From positions 14,885,817-14,949,816 of the forward strand of contig CM076666.1 of assembly GCA_038496675.1 (NCBI GenBank): 64,000 nucleotides of DNA. Direction: 5' to 3'. Within the stretch, counting starts at the first letter, position 1, and each line of letters opens with the position of its first letter. Both the position numbers and the translations under genes were made by a program. This document shows, in pieces, positions 37,701 to 53,800 of this stretch. This stretch comes from Rachycentron canadum (taxonomy: Eukaryota; Chordata; Actinopteri; Carangiformes; Rachycentridae). The notes below the pieces were generated by a model that saw only the letters and a list, made by a program, of their open reading frames with translations, had not been told where the DNA came from and did not search any database.

Positions 37701-39351
37701 AGGACGGGGATTGTCAACGAGGAGAGCTCCGAGATCATCCTCGACCCAAAGGTCATCAAGATGAATTACCTGAAGAGCTGGTTCGTTGTGGACTTCCTCT
37801 CCTCCATTCCAGTGGATTATATCTTTTTAATAGTGGAGAAAGGCTTTGACTCAGAGGTATATAAAACGGCCCGTGCCCTGCGAATCGTCCGCTTCACCAA
37901 GATCCTCAGTCTCCTGCGTCTGTTAAGACTGTCCCGACTCATCAGATACATACATCAGTGGGAGGAGGTGTGTATACGTTTGTGTCTGTTTACATCAGTG
38001 AGCAGAAAAAATAAAAAAGAAATTGACGTAAAAGCAGAGAGCAAAACAGTGACTAAGAGAGTGTTATGGTGTGTATGTTCTTGATGTATTTGTGCTGCGT
38101 GCCGGATCTTACTCTGGCTGGCTGCTTTTCCCAGCAGCATGGTAACAACCTTGAAAGGTTAATGCACAGATATAATTGTGCACACAAACCTAATAGGTGC
38201 TGTCAAATCAGTACTGTCCAGAAGGCTTATCTGTGGACGACAAGTGGTAATGTCAGTTTCAGCTCATTGATGGGTGAAATTAATTCAAAATTAGAGCTCA
38301 AAAGGCATTGCCTCCATTTTTCAGAAATAAATGCTTTAATTCCAACTATACATGATATAATGTAGTTAACTATTTTATCTAGAGACTAATATAGTGCATA
38401 TTCAAGGGTGAGTGAACTACTGTCTTAACGTTATGCTGGTGTGGGTGTTCTAGATGACTGCAGTGGATTTTGTGTGAACGTCCACAAGGTTAAACCCCAC
38501 TGGACATAACCGAGAGTGATACATTATTACCCTACACCGAGTCATTGCACTCCCTGACTCAGACTGTTTAACCAAGCTCTAGTGTTCTTCTTCTCCGGGT
38601 AACAATTTCATTACACAGACTGATCTAAAGATCATGCTCCTCCGTATCACACCTCAACCATTTCAGCAGGTGGATACATTTTAGAGATCATGGCCCAAAG
38701 CACTTACATTACATTTCTATCCAAAATATAGCTTAGACAAAATAGGTGACCATAACAGTCTTTTTTTTTTTTTTTTAATGAGCCTGCCTCACCCTCCACA
38801 ACCTGAATGTCCTTGTCCTAATGCTCCCTGTCTGTCTCTCTCCCTTGTTGTTATTGCTGCTTTTTGTTACACCGGTCAGGGCAAATTGTGCTGTTGTTGA
38901 GGCTCAACCTGAGGGCACATATTGTGTGATTCAATGGTAAATCTGTAACAATGGCTGTGCAAAAAAAAAAAAAAAATCACTGTATGAAAATGCATTTGAC
39001 AACCTAAATGTTATGGACCTGTAAACAGCAGTTTCTATTTAAAAAAAAAAAACCAAAAAAAAAAAAACATCTATATGTATGAGCAGAATCCTGCCAGAAC
39101 TTAGTGTTAACAGTACAATTCTGCAGTGTGTCCATTTCCCTGCTGCCACGCTACCATTGATCAGTGAACATTTACAGAGCCATCAGACTTGAGTAGTGTT
39201 TATGGTAGAGTATGTGTTTCTGCTACTATATGTTTTAAAACGGTTTCATATTATCCTTACTGCATAATGTGGCATTTGAAAAACAAAAACATTATTCATG
39301 CTCCAGCAAAGTATTATTCAAGCTTTGCCAAATACGGTTTGGATTCAGGAT

Positions 39352-39406
<55 letters not shown>

Positions 39407-42400
39407 ATACACACAGGAAACCATATACTGAAAGTGAGCACCATATGGATTGCAGTTGCTTGGAGTTATTATCCTGGCATGCACACCATGTGGGAAGTTG
39501 CATATGGAATCCAGACAGGGCAGTATCTTATATTGCTGTGTAGGTTGTAGAGCTGTATGCAGTGGGAGGATGAGGCGGTATGGACCAGGTTAGAAACACA
39601 AATAGATGCTGCCGCAAGGTTAATGAAAATCTGCAGTGAATATGCAGGGAGGCAGTGCCGTATATAAGGATGTGTCATAATGCTCGGATACCACAGCCCT
39701 GCACTCTCAGTTAGTCTCTCTCTCACTCAGTCATTCCTCTTTGCCTCTGTTCGTCTCTCTGCTCATCAAACTCTGGCCCTCTCTTTTTCTTCCTCTGTTC
39801 TCCCCCCTCTCTCTTCCCCCCCAGCATTGGCTTTTCTCACCCTCTCGCTCACGATATGTCATCCTCCTTTAGCACCCTCTCTGTCTCTAGATGTTGTTGT
39901 GTCTCTGCCCAACATGCCTAAAAATACAGATTGCGTAGTATAGAAATTGAATGTAGTTACTTTGGTGTGGCCACATTTAAGAGACACACTGAATAATAAA
40001 CCACAGTGAATCTACGCATCCAAAGGAGACGTGAGAGGAGAGAAAAGGCACTTGGTGGAAAAATTCCAAGCTGTCGTAAGATGTTAGGTGTAGGATGCAG
40101 GATTAGAGCTTTAATGGAGGGACAAATGCAGTCTCCAGCCATCATAATGGGCTTCAAGCAGTGAGCCATCATTACATCAGCCTCGGGATGGACTCCGTTA
40201 GATATTCAGTCAATTTCTACAATAAGTCATCCTCCGGCCTGTATGCCCGTCATTCCCTCAGCTGTCGCCCCTCCACCCCCTCCCTTGTCTCTGTCCCTCT
40301 GTGCTTTGTCACCATTTCTTCCCTCCATCTGTGGAGTAAAGTGCAGGCTGGACAGTCAGAACTGAGCCTGGGCAGGTCATTATTTTTTTGTCAATACCCT
40401 CTTTTATTGAACCTTAATGAGCAATAGCCAGAAGAAGATTAATGTGTGTTGAGATTATTACCTATTTATTTGTCTCAATTTTCTCAATAAATACTGAGAG
40501 TTCCTTTGGTGATGAGCATGTGTGATGAACCAAGGAACCTCTCACAGACAGTACTGCTGGGAAGTAGCTGCTGGGCATTATGGTCTACCCAAAACAGCTG
40601 AATGGCTACAGTATCAGTATCAACAAAGGAACTGATGCATATTATTTAAGCAACTCACACTCACAAAGGAGCCGTAGATGAGACCATCTGGTTGTCTAAT
40701 TAGTTGGAAAACATATGACAAATAAATAAAATATATATTTGATGCAATAGTTTGAGTACTCTTTGAGATTTTATGATCATTAATATGGGTATTAAATACA
40801 TGTTATACAGGCTCTGATCCCAGACTTTGGTGTTCTTACTGCTAGATGCTACAGTTTCTATCTGTGTATATGATTTCCATGTTTTGGTTCAATAATTCAT
40901 TCATTTGTTTGCTCACACATAATTATTGCAATGTGCAGTGCTTAGGGAAATTGCAGCAAACAGTGTGAAGGTCATGCAGAGCAGTAAATACGCTGTGTGT
41001 TCAAACACCACAATTTAAACAGGCCTCCACACAAGTGGTGGCTGCTGCACCGTTTACACATCCAGAGGACACACAGTGATTCTTCTTATGTTCTTGATAC
41101 TGTGCAAACTGCACTTAAACTAAATATTTGAAGTAACTGAAAGTGACAATCAACATGTTTTCACCTACAAACTGATCTATGAGGCGCTTTGTATACATGC
41201 CAATAGAAAGGATAGATCAAAGGGTGAAATATAATGTGAGGAGGTTGGAAATTTATTTATTACTGCCTTCTATGTTGTATTTTGGCAACAAGAGAAAACC
41301 CCCTAGTCATAGACTCCTACCACTCACCAATAGCAATCCCCTGGGAGTCATTTTTAATGGCTGAGTATTTAACAATTCAGTGAAATAATGAGAATAGTCA
41401 TCGAGGGCATTTTTTGTCCTTTCATGTTTAATTTTACAGGAATTTTTGGATCTTTCAAGGACATTTTTACCCCACTGCTCCGATTCTTTTCTACCTTAAC
41501 TCAACATCAACTCTAACTCACTTATTATTTCATGCCCTCTCAGATATAGAGCTAATTATCCCAATGACCTTACAGACAGCCCCCCCCCCACCCCCAACTT
41601 CTGCTGTTACCTTTGCATATAAGCTAATGTTGGAGAGCTCCTCATGATTTATGTTACCCGTGATAGTTTTAGATACCATCCAGTCCACTGCTGATTTTGG
41701 TTCATTTTGTTTAATAAAAAATGCAAAGGCAGACTAAGGGGATAACGTTTTTAAACTGCAGGAGAGAATCCCCACAGCTCCCAGTGCCACATCTGGCTCA
41801 TCACAGCCACCAGGCCTCCCGCCAGATCCCAACTCCAGCACAAGGGCTCAGGTTGAGCTTGTGGCAGGGTACCAGCCCCCAGGGGTGGCACTACCCTTTC
41901 TAAAAGCCCCAGGCAGCATCTGTCTTTTACTGCATGATGACTTAAGATGTATGGATAACAAATCAGTAAACACATATATAAAGTATTGAGTTTCATCTAT
42001 CTATGTATGTTATGTCTCACTGGAAAAAATATGATGGCAATGTGTTTATGCTCAGTGAAAGATATGTTGACCATAATTCAACAACAGAGACTAAAAAGAG
42101 AACACCACGGGCTGAAGTTTGTGGTAATAATCTGGACACAGAAAACAATGGTTAAGTCTAAATATTCAGAATTTAATTTCTACTTTTAACTGTCAAACAC
42201 GCAAACATCGATTTTAATGAGCTACTTAACCATTTGTTGTATTTTTAATGTGTTCTTTGCAGAAAAGCCATCAATGATGCCTTGTAAGACATCTGCTGGG
42301 ACCTAATTACTATTTCTCTGTGATGCTGTGTTGAAAATTCTAATGAATACATTGCCATAACATTTTGAAAGCTAATTTATCAAACTGCGAAACTAGAGGG

Positions 42401-45400
42401 CTAACATTAGTTGAAGGTTTTACAATCTCTGTAGCTGAGGTAAAAAACTGATATATCTTCCATTGTATTTCTTCTAATAAACCAGCTCCTGTTTTGTGAT
42501 ACTTGCAGTAAAACTGATATGATGGTATCACAGTACACGTTGCCTTGCTCTTCTGATCATGTTGAAGTCAACTATATGTTCATACTGTCACAACTGGTGA
42601 GTTACACAATGAAGAACAACACTGTAGCCAGTATAAACATATAGCAGTAGGAGGACAGTAGTAGGGGAGCTCACAGGTTTGGCTGCAGCCTTCCTTTATT
42701 CTGATTTATTCAAAATGCAAACAAATATACAGTTTAGCATGTTTTGCTTAGCAGTTTTCCAATTTCTTTGTTTTATTGTTTCTGGACGGATGATCCTGAT
42801 GATGAAACTGTGTCATCATTTCATGCCTTCATGTCATCACCAGAATTGCGTTTGTGGCATAAAGACGCCTTGAAGCATCATTTTTCATTAGCTTTTGCCA
42901 ACTATAAGCACAATCTAGATTTGTGGTGTCGGTGCACTCTTCCTTGAATCAGTGAAGTTGATTTATCTTTTGATTTGTGGCATGCAATAACAACTGTATT
43001 CATATTTTATAGAAGAAATCAAGTGAATGAACTTGGCAGCTGCTTGTCAGCTCTGCCGTCCCCTATATGCAACTTCACTGTGCCAGCATCAGAATTACTG
43101 AGCTGTCGTGCAAAAGTACAACCTGTTTCTGTGAACACCTCTGTGACAGAATGAGTCACTTCTCAAGATCAAATTGTTGTTGATATTCTGCCTTTTTTAG
43201 CTGGCTATGTTTACAGCAGATAGGTTTGGCCTGCTCCAGCTGACAGCAGAGCATGAGGCAAGTGATCTGTGTAATTAGAGTGTGTCTGTGGGGATGTGTC
43301 GACCTAAGCAAAGGTGGAACGACGGTTGATTCGTGGCCCGCTCGGTAAATTGATCTGAAAGGGGGAAAATGTGAGCCAACTGACCTGAGTATCTAGTTCA
43401 CTGCGTGGGAACAGTAGAGGACACTTTAACTACATTACACTGGCTAAATTCGGTCCCCACAGAACTAACCCACACTATTGTGTGACAGCCCGACAGAACA
43501 GAGGAGATCTGACTTTTTGTCTACCTTTTGATAGAGTCATGTGCTTTTAGAGTTGAACGGAAGCCAGAGTGAAACTTCAATGGCTCAGCTTTTTGATATA
43601 GATTGTTCTAAAAAAAAAAAAAAAGTATAATTTCTAATAATGTACGAAATTTCATATGGAAGAAAAAAAAATTTCAAGTCAAGGTGTAAGGCACAGAAGG
43701 TTGAAAATAGGGCTGGAAACAGGATTAGTTTTGAATGATCAGAAAACAGAAGAAAAAAAGGCCACTTCATTTACAGAGTCTTCAAGTTGCTTTTTGTGAC
43801 TCTAAATAACTCCAAAGCTTTCAATTGATAGATTACCATGATGTAAAAAGAGGAAAAAGGGGAAAAACAGCAATTTCTCACATATAAGAAATAGGAAACA
43901 ACCATTTTTGTTTGTTTTTCTAACCAACTAATCGATTAATCAGCTAAGTGTTACAGCATCAGTTAAACATGACGCATGGCACAGGCTTTATGAGGTGAAA
44001 AGAGATCACGACAAAGCCACCGGCCGGCATGCTGTAATTTGCCACCTCAGCAACAGATAGTTTGGTGCCAGCTGAGATTAGTCGGCTTTGGTTTATTGAG
44101 TCCGGTGGACTTGATTCACCTGTCTCAGAATAGGCAATGCCAACTGCGTGGTGCCTTGAGGCCACCGCCCCGGACTCATGCAGGGACACAGGTGCATAAT
44201 CACATATACTCACAGACAGACAGACGGAGGGTGTGTGCTGAATTAGGAAGTGCTGTGTCATGTGTAAGGCTGAAAGGGAGACAGGAAGACTGGCAGAAAT
44301 AATGAGAAAGAGAGGGAACTAAGGGACGAGGGCAGTGTGTGTTACATTTTATATCACGCAGCAGTAACTGTGATTACGCTGATTGATTTTCTATTGTGTT
44401 GACCCTGTTTCTTTCTGTAATTACAGCTTGTAAAACAATGCTAAATGAAGTAGGAACAAAGGTTTTCACTTGTGAACATTTGTGTACATGCAATCCACCT
44501 ATGCTCTATCTAAGCTGCGCCTACATGCAAATTGATCACAGCAACTTCCTTAAACAAAGACAAGCTGGCTCTATAAGGAAAGTTTACAATCCATTCATCA
44601 CACGGAACAGCAAATGACATTTATAGGAGGATAATTAAAAGGAGCCTGGCCTCATTACCATGTTCTCTCAAATGGCATTTAGTTGTGGGACACACATACA
44701 GTAGTGAGGAGCAGAAGTGGCTGGCTGCAGGACTCTCCTCTGTGGAAGAGCTGTGCCGGAGCAGAGCCTCAGGCTGATGACTGTATACAACTGTTTCCTG
44801 TTATGGGACATGATTTGATGTGAACTGATGTGATGTGTGAGGCTAAGGATTATTGTGGAACTGTGTCATGTCTATGTGTTTGTGTGTGGGGGGGATATAT
44901 CAGACCCTGTAGCCTAGAGGTGGCATATGGTATCTCCTTTTTTTTTTTTTTTTTTTTCATCCCCAAAATATATTGTATTTTCACAGGCCAATACTTTGTA
45001 AATGTCAATTTGCCAACACTATGTAGCCTATGGGTTCACTGCAGCAAAGTCAAATAAGAGAAATAATGTTGGAAAGATTAATGTTTAAAGCCATCAAACT
45101 GAAATGGATCACATGATCACTAAAGTTGTTTGAAAAATAATACTGACATACTGTTGAAGGAAATTTACAGTAACTCTGATGGCTGACAAAGTCCCTGCAA
45201 GGCACTGCATTAGGTGTGAGTTATCCCTGATTGTGTATTACTGCTGCACAAGGCCCACATAGCCAGGAATGCACAGCTGGTTGTTTCTATCTGATGTCCC
45301 AACAAGAACTTGATAGTTCAGGCATTGTTTTGCAAAGCACAGAAAGGTCTGATTTCACTTAAAGGTATATGGAGGATGGCGAAGCGCTACTTTCCTGTGC

Positions 45401-47786
45401 CTGGAGATGTACATGTCATTTATTAAAGTAGCAGCTGCAGTAGCCTGGAAGTGCAGTTTGTAATCTGAGGTGCAGATTGCGTGTGTCATTAGTGAAGTTT
45501 ACCTTTCTGTTTTAATGCACTAAAGGAGGACATGCAAGTCTGGAGGTGCAGATTTGAATGGAAATTTCCACATTGAAAGGGAAAGTGCAGTTTTGCAGCT
45601 GTAGTACACTTGATGCCTGGTGCACCATGGTGGCATTTTGATAGCATAGCATTTAGATGCTGTTACATGTGAGCCCTAGGTTACATCAGTGCCACCCATC
45701 AGTGATCATCCATGCAGCTCCTATGGAGCAGAGGCTCCTCCACTGGCTGGCATAAAATGTGTTTGTTATTTATTTCTAAAACATCTAAAATGTTTGCTTT
45801 GCATTTTACAAATCTATTATGATTTATGCAAAATATAAATCCCGTATCTGTAGGTGAATGGTGAACAGTTTTCATTACCTCAGCATAAATGAGTGAATGT
45901 GCCACTAAAACATGTGCAGAAGCGAATTTTGCTGTCCAGTGCTACTAAGCACTTGGCTACGGACCAGTGAATTCACTGTTCCCTCCTCTTCACTCTTGCA
46001 TTTTTCATCAGCGTTCAAGCTCCACAGTGATTTGTGTGCATGCTTTGTTGCATTCGGTTCAGCAAGTCAGGCCCTTTGTTTTGTTTTTTTTAATGGGAAA
46101 ACCAACCAAATTAGCATTTTCATGTTAACAATGACCATGTTTGCATCTGACGGCCTATGACTTTGAATATATCCAAATCAGTCTGAGCTCTGCTTTGCTT
46201 GAGCCTCTGTTTGGCTGTTGGAGGACCGAACAGGGTGTTGTGGCCTTTTGGTGGTCATCAAAATAGTCACACTTTGGGAACCCCACCCATATTACAGTGC
46301 TGCTTGGCAATGGCAGGCTGGCTGTTGGAGGCGAAGCAGACCTTTGTTGTCTTGTGTGTGTGTGTGGGAGTCACAGCCTGCGGGGGGGCTAAAGAGCTCT
46401 GTCACATGTCTTTATGTGCGACAATCTGACTGTCACACATTTGACATGTCGTGAGGAGGGGGACCTCTCCTTGTTTATATAAGAGGCACCCACACTGTTG
46501 CACTCAGCAGCAGAAATGCGAAACACACTGGAAGATATATTGTCTCAACAACCAGAACTAAAATGTAGAATTATTCTCCCAGAGATATTAGTCACACTAA
46601 ATTTAGTTTAACGAAAGAGTGCTCACACTTTTTTTGCGGGGTTCGGATCTTTCTTTTGGTGCAGCAGCTTCTCCAAAAACATACATTATCTCGCTCACTT
46701 TTCCTCCCCCTTTGTCCATTTCTCTCTCTTCACCCTCTCTCACACACACACATACACACATCTACACACAAGCCTAATGGACTCCTCCAGTCCCAATTTT
46801 GTCAAGCAGACAAAAATGAAGGACAATGCTTTTTCCCTCTCCTGCTGTCTGCGTTCTTGTCCTCTCTGTTTTAAGACATGGCTCTCTGACAATGAACATA
46901 ATGTGCCTCGAATCATGTTCTTGCTCAGCTCACTGAGGGAAGCTCGCTCTTGGCCCACGGGGTGGAAAATCCCAGACTCCACTGCCTGAAAGAAAGACTT
47001 TTTCTCCTTATCCCCTGTAGATGGAACCCATTTTCCTTTGCCAACTCACTGAGTGCTCCTTCTGTTGCTAGTTGGTCTTGTTAACTGCAGTAGAGAGTGT
47101 TAATTGCTTGACCATATGGTTTAGAGTACAGAGTTAATTGTGACACCAGTGGTGTTAAAGTAGAGAGAAAAGTATAGCTTTAAGCACACTAATTATAGCC
47201 CCACAGCTCCACTTTATTTCTGTGTTAAATAGAAGATAGTTTTACACGCATCACTATAACTACAGGTCTATTAAAATTAGCATTTCAGCAGAAAATGCCT
47301 GCACGCAGACTCTGATTGACGATCTTATTAGAACACATTCCTTAAATGAATATGAGTATCGTCTGGAGGTGATGTGTAGGTGTTGCTTTTGCTATATTAA
47401 ATATGAAAGTACCACACATAAAAGTGTGTCGTCTGGATGTTTTCAGAAATAGATGGGACAGGAAGAGGAAAAGAGAGTCTTGAAAGCATTGAAGTGAGAG
47501 GAAATATAGGTTAAAAATAGGCTAGATCATCATTTAAAACACGTCCTCTTCCTATTGTGATAAACCTATCTTTATCTGTCAGCTGATATAATCAGGCCGA
47601 TTTATGCATGTGTGTGGTTTAAAAAAAAAATTGCTAATGGATCATATTGTTTCTGACTCTGTTCCTGTAAGTTCATCCATACTAACCAAAGCTGGCTTCA
47701 GGATACTCTGTATCATGCTGCCAATGGAAGCTGATGTATGACATTTCGAATGCTGTATACTCTTTCACTGGGAGTACCTCTATTTA

Positions 47787-47819
<33 letters not shown>

Positions 47820-50800
47820 TTCCTTTCGTCTCTTACTGTCACTGTCAGTCTGTCTCTCAGTTGGGCCCTTTATTTGATGTAAGATGTAAACAGACATGTC
47901 TGCACAGCAAAGACAGTGAGACAGAAAGGCAGTGACACTGAGAGGCAAGAGACTGAGAAAAAGAGAAGGAACTGTTTGTACAGAAAGGAGGCTAAATCTG
48001 AAAGCAGTATAAAATAGCAGTGTTTAATCTTTTTCTTTTTAAACACACACAGGAAGCTGGTTTTATGATATACAAATGACTGAATTGGAGTAGTAAGTGC
48101 TTCATGCTGTGACCTCAAACCACTGCCATCTTCTGTTATTGAGCCTGGGGTATAACTGTTTCAATAGCCCCACAGCAGTCAGACTAAATAAACATCTGCT
48201 CCTCCTTCCAACATCTGCCGCTTATTTTTAAGCATGATTTTGTTTTTCAGCTCATGTCATATTTCAATATTCAGCTACATATATTTTCATCCAGATTTGT
48301 ATTAACCCCCTCTAGAGTTTTGAGCAGGAAACGGTCCATGGAAACAACTTTGATCTTCTGTCCATCGCCGTGGGGTATCCCCCCCTGTGAACACAAGTTT
48401 CCCTCTGCTGGTGTGCACAGTACAGTAAGCAGACAGATGACAGATATAGTCTTGGGAGGGGACTCAAGTGATAAGGGAGGAGATTAGCCTAATCTCGGTT
48501 ATTTTTGTTCACTGGGCTGTTGTTGGTGCTAGCTGTGTGTGAGCAGAGGGTATATTATGGGGGGGGGTCACATTGAAGGAAAAATGCATTGATGATGCTT
48601 GGTAGTAAGCTGGAAAAAATGATCAGTGCATTTTTTTCATTGTTGATTAATCTACCAGTCCTTTTCTGGTTAATCATTTAGTCTATAAAACAATAGAGAA
48701 AAATAGCCTCTCCATTTTGCCAGAGTCAAAGGTGACGTCTTCGTTTGTCAGAAAGACTGAAAGTCTAAAACCTGAAGTCATCACTAAATTCACAATAAGA
48801 GGAGGAAAAGCAGTATGTTTAGATGATGGAACTACTCAGTGACATTTTTGCTTGAAAATTGTGTAAATGATAAATGATTTAAAGAGTTGCTGATTAATTT
48901 TCTGTCAATGGACTGATCAGTTGACTAATCCTCACAAGTCTCATATACGTGACTGATTGATTCTCCATGAAGCACATAATGATCCTTTGGTTACTTAGAG
49001 AGTAAGGGGGGCAAACCTTCTCATGGAAGACATCCTGTAATGATGCCTTGTGCAAATTAATTAATTAGTAACTACTGAAGCATTTCGTCGATTTTCACTT
49101 CCCAAGAGTTAATGTGGTTGATAGATTCAGTGAGGCACCCTTCATCCATCTACCATAACAAGAGCTGGGCTGCCACAGTTTATATTGTATTGTTGTATTG
49201 TATAGGGCATCATTACAGCAATGGACTATTATTACACCATAGATAAGTATTGTTATGGTGTGACTACAGTACAGATTAGATTAAGTAGCATTATCAGGTG
49301 TAGTCATGATGCTACAGCCAACACAGTGAGAGGTATGTGAGATTAGATGATGTGTTGCTTCACTGTGGATAATATGACTGATTATAATGTATAACCCCAT
49401 TGTGCTGTTGTATTTAATGTGCATTTACCACAGTCTGTATCATCTGGGAAGAAACATGGCCACTATTAGCACCATCAGACCCCGCATTTGAACTTCAGGG
49501 GGGATCGATCACAGCTTCAAATAAAGTCTGGAATCATACAGCGAGGCTATCTCCACCCACCCGGGGACATTGGGAAGGGTGTGTCCTTGCTATAAACTGT
49601 GGTATGAAGGGTCCATCTTGCTGATGTTTACATGAGCACAGCAGGTCACCCTGCGCAATCCAGTCAAATCCTTCCTCCTCTCACATGGGCACTAATCTTC
49701 CCTGACTGCCTTCTTAGTGCAACCACAACTCGGGCTTCAATACATATGGCCTTCCCCTCTTTCACTCCTGCATGACATTTGCAAAAAGATGAATCTTGTC
49801 TCCTTTGCTCATTTTCGACTCCTTCTCCTATTTTGCCTTTTCCTGCTACTCCATGTGCTCGATACCACTCTCATGTCTGAATTCACTATGGAGCCAGAGT
49901 TGAGACTTGTTTAGCTTAGCATAAAAACTGGAGGCAGGGGGAAGCAGTTAGCTTGTTTAAAACAAACGCCAAGTTATGGTTTCTTTTTTGCACCCAAGGT
50001 AAACTTTAGGGGTACTGCTAAACACCTCCAGTCTCTACGCTAAGGTTAGCTGATCTCCAAACTGGCATAACAACAGTGCCTGTTGCATCCTATGTCTGTC
50101 CTAGTTCTTTAAAATAATACTTTAACTCCTAATAATAACAACTCTTAACTCACACAGAACATAGTCCCTCAAACACAATTATATGAGAAATTGTATCAAA
50201 TAATCTCTGTGCCAAGTGCAGACAAATAACATATTTAGACAATTTCATTGTGTGACCCTTTCTCACTAACCTTCTTACTAATCCACAAGGTGTTATATTT
50301 ATCCTAGTTCTCGAGCAGATGTTGCAGGCCTCTCAGTTACCTCCCTGTTATCTCTCAGTCAGCGCTCTGTGACTGACTGACTGAGGACGCTGATTTAATT
50401 CCTAAAATGATGTTGTCAAACTGTCGTGCTGAAAACAGACTTGCATAACCAGACAATTGGTGGGAAAATGGGTCACGTTGGAAAATGATTGAGCCTGATG
50501 GCATGTTTTTGAACAATATGTCCGTGTTCACTTGTTTTTTCCCCATTGCATTGATGGGTGGCGCAGGTGCCAGTGTCTGATACTGCATATGTTTGGAGAT
50601 GTCAGTCATGTGTAGGCTACATGTTTTCTTAGAGCTGAGCCGATGTTATTTTCTTATCACAGTTCATGTTACAGGTACAAATCAATAGAACATTCAACCT
50701 CCTCCTCATCCATAAATACATTAACTTGTTCACCCGATGCACCAAGCCTTTTCCCTGCATATAAACCGTGACAGAATTTTCTAGAAGAACGTGCATAAAT

Positions 50801-53800
50801 TAGCTGCATACATTAATCCCTGCAGACTCTGCAGAGAATAATGTCCACATAGGCACAAAAAGGAGGCTTAGCAGACTGTGTGGGTCACGATGTATTGAAG
50901 TACTGACAGAAGAGGTACTGGATTTTTATATAACACTTCAGTTTGAGTTCTAAACAGTATCCTCCCTACACAATCCACACATGAATTCCATGCAGAGCAC
51001 ATCATAAACCTGACCCCTGTGGCTGTGTGAGCTTCTGCCCCAGAGGATGCTGCCTCTGCCAATGCAGCTCTGAACGGTAGAGCACAGATTAAGGCAGAAC
51101 AGAAGTGTCGAGGTTATCACGCTCACACGACCAAAATAGACGCAGAGCGGGTGAGACAGCGGGCAAGGCAGCTCGGCTTGCGGTATAGTGTGATGTGTTC
51201 AGTGAAGGAACAAGAGAATTCTGCTGATAGACACAGAAATGATGGAAAACAGAGCAGATGAACGGCGACGCTCCCATAGGAAAGAGCTATCCGGGCAGAA
51301 AGAGTCTTTATTTTAACTTGTGACTGATGCATTACCAAGGGATGAGTCATCCAATTAAATGAATTCATTGATTAATGGTTGCTATAGGCTAATCCAGCAA
51401 AGAACAGAATTATCACACATTCTATGACACACACCTACCATCTATTTCCATCCTATACTCAAACACTCAAATATCTGAGTCCTTGACGTTGGCAGTTGTA
51501 TTTGAGAATGAATAATCATGAAATGGGGCAACAGTCAAACATTTTACATTACATGTGTTCATATCCAATTCATATCAAAGTAACTGACCAAAATAAAAAC
51601 AAGAAAATTATCATGCAGTGTGCAGGTATTACTACAACGTGTTGTTTGTGACTCATAAGTGGTGAATATGACAAGTTTAAGACCTGCATCAGTGAGACAA
51701 ATGACAACTTTACTAAAGTGAATGTCATTTTTTTTCTTTCTTTAAAAAGGTTAGAATGAAGTAATGCAACAGTCAGGTTGTAAATGCTAACCAAATAAAC
51801 CAGATGAATGAAAGGCACAGGTTTTTTTTTTGTTTTGTTTTTTTCAGGACGAATCACTGTGTTAAAAACAACCATATCAACACCTGGAAGAATGACTGAG
51901 CCTGTTTTTTCTCTACATCTTGTCAACAATCAGAAATCAGTTACCTGCAGTGGTGGCAGAAAACACGATCAGCCTAAGATAAGATATAAAGCATTGTTAT
52001 ACTGCAAATGTAACTTTGCAGCAGTGTGTAAGCGACAACAGCTACAACATTAACATGATGCTGTTCCTTGCACATGAATGTAATAGTTATAAGACAATAA
52101 TGTTACCCTCTGAAAAGGGTCATCATAGCACTTATACATTTGATACTTATAGATATAATATATTACTAGTAACAGGTATATGCTTTCACTTACTCTTCCA
52201 AGTACTTACTAGTACTTCCTCCATGATGTCACGCTTCATTGGGCGTGTAAGGCAGAAGTGCATGCGGTGAAGAAATAATGATCTCCTCTTTAAAGTGTTC
52301 TCTGTTACATTAATAGATCACTACTTGTTTTCTGCCTGTGTAAAGATCCCATCGATCTTCACCTGCCTTTTAATTAGGTCTCTGACTACAAATTACTGTT
52401 GGGCCTCATTACCTAAATGCACTGCCTCTGCACTACAGAGTCAGGGTCTTTCAGTGCAAGGAAACAATGGAGCGGTTTTTACGCAGCTTTGACATGTTAG
52501 ATGTATGACCCTGCTCTTCCTGTGTCTAGTCTAGTCCATTCTAGTGTGTTCTATAGAGATTTGCAGACTGATTAGCTTCTCAGAGCATCCAGTATGCTGC
52601 CTGAAGCTCTGAAATAATGCCATGTCTATTTATGTTTATTTACTGCTGAACTATACGTATAGCAACATGATTACACATAGTGCATGACTGTCACGTGAAC
52701 TGTAATTACTTCCAGCAAGTTGCTTTTCTTTCGGGGAAGAGAAACAGCGCCGGAAATGTATTTTGAAATATTCCAGCTTTATTTGCTCAGACAAACATTG
52801 TCTTTAGGAGGTTTTTGGTTTATTTTTTTTTTCTTTACATAAATTGAGAGATGAATAGCCCAAAACTTTTTCTAGTATACAGAAGAAGCGAGACAGAAGA
52901 AGAAGAAAACACGAGACTTGCTAAATCCCAGTGAATTCCCATTACATGATAATATGATTTTTCAAATCCAAGTTCAACTGTAATTTTGTGATTAAGCAAA
53001 ACTAAAAGAGATCCAAAAGAAGATTTACAAGACGTAGTTAAGCGGGAGAATTCCAGATTTTCCTGGAAGCAGTTTTGTCATCCTTCAATGTAATAGCCAG
53101 TGGTGGATTTAATCCCCTCAAATTAGTCCCTCACTAATCCTCACTAACCTCAAACAGAGGTCACTCATGTCCAATTTGAAGATGCATAAAGAACACTTTG
53201 TAATTGCGTGTCCAAGGCCCACAGCTTGACGATGAGTAATTCTCCTGCATGCTCTTTTCTCTGCACATCAGATTCAAAATGTCAAGCCTAAAGTAAACAT
53301 ATCAACCTGACTGACTGCTGCAGTGTAAAGCCTTTTGAAGTTTAAGTAAACTGTTGGATCACCTCTATGATTTTTATACACACTGTATATCTAATATAAC
53401 AATTCTGACATTGATGACAATTTATTACTTTTGCTCGTAGAAGTTTAGGTTTACATCCATATCCTTATCTGCTCTACTCCACCATAGTGTAGTGCTGAAT
53501 GGATGGGGAAGGACCAAATGTGAATAAGCGCCGTGTTGGCTGGACACAACCAGTGTGTGACCTTGTGTCGCTATCACATCACATCTTGGCTGTTTGTCTC
53601 CACTGTATTAGAGGATTATGCTGACCTCTGCCCCTGTCCCCGGTCAAATTTAAGCTTGATGCACTTAATTCTGAGCCTATATTTTGCCAATGCCAGATGA
53701 GCGTATTGGCGGTGCTTTTGGCTCTCTGTCAGTGCCACCTATTTCCTGTAGTCATGCAGTTTATCAGAGCTTATAGTGGCAGAGAGGGCACTGAAAAAGA

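Noticed and set aside
37526..37849. A 107-residue frame overlapping hcn1 exon 2
   Set aside because: It is the +1 shadow of the voltage-sensor exon, and the true frame is unmistakable.
40348..40360. GGACAG half-site in hcn1 intron 2
   Set aside because: There is no partner TTCAGCACC half at the required spacing.
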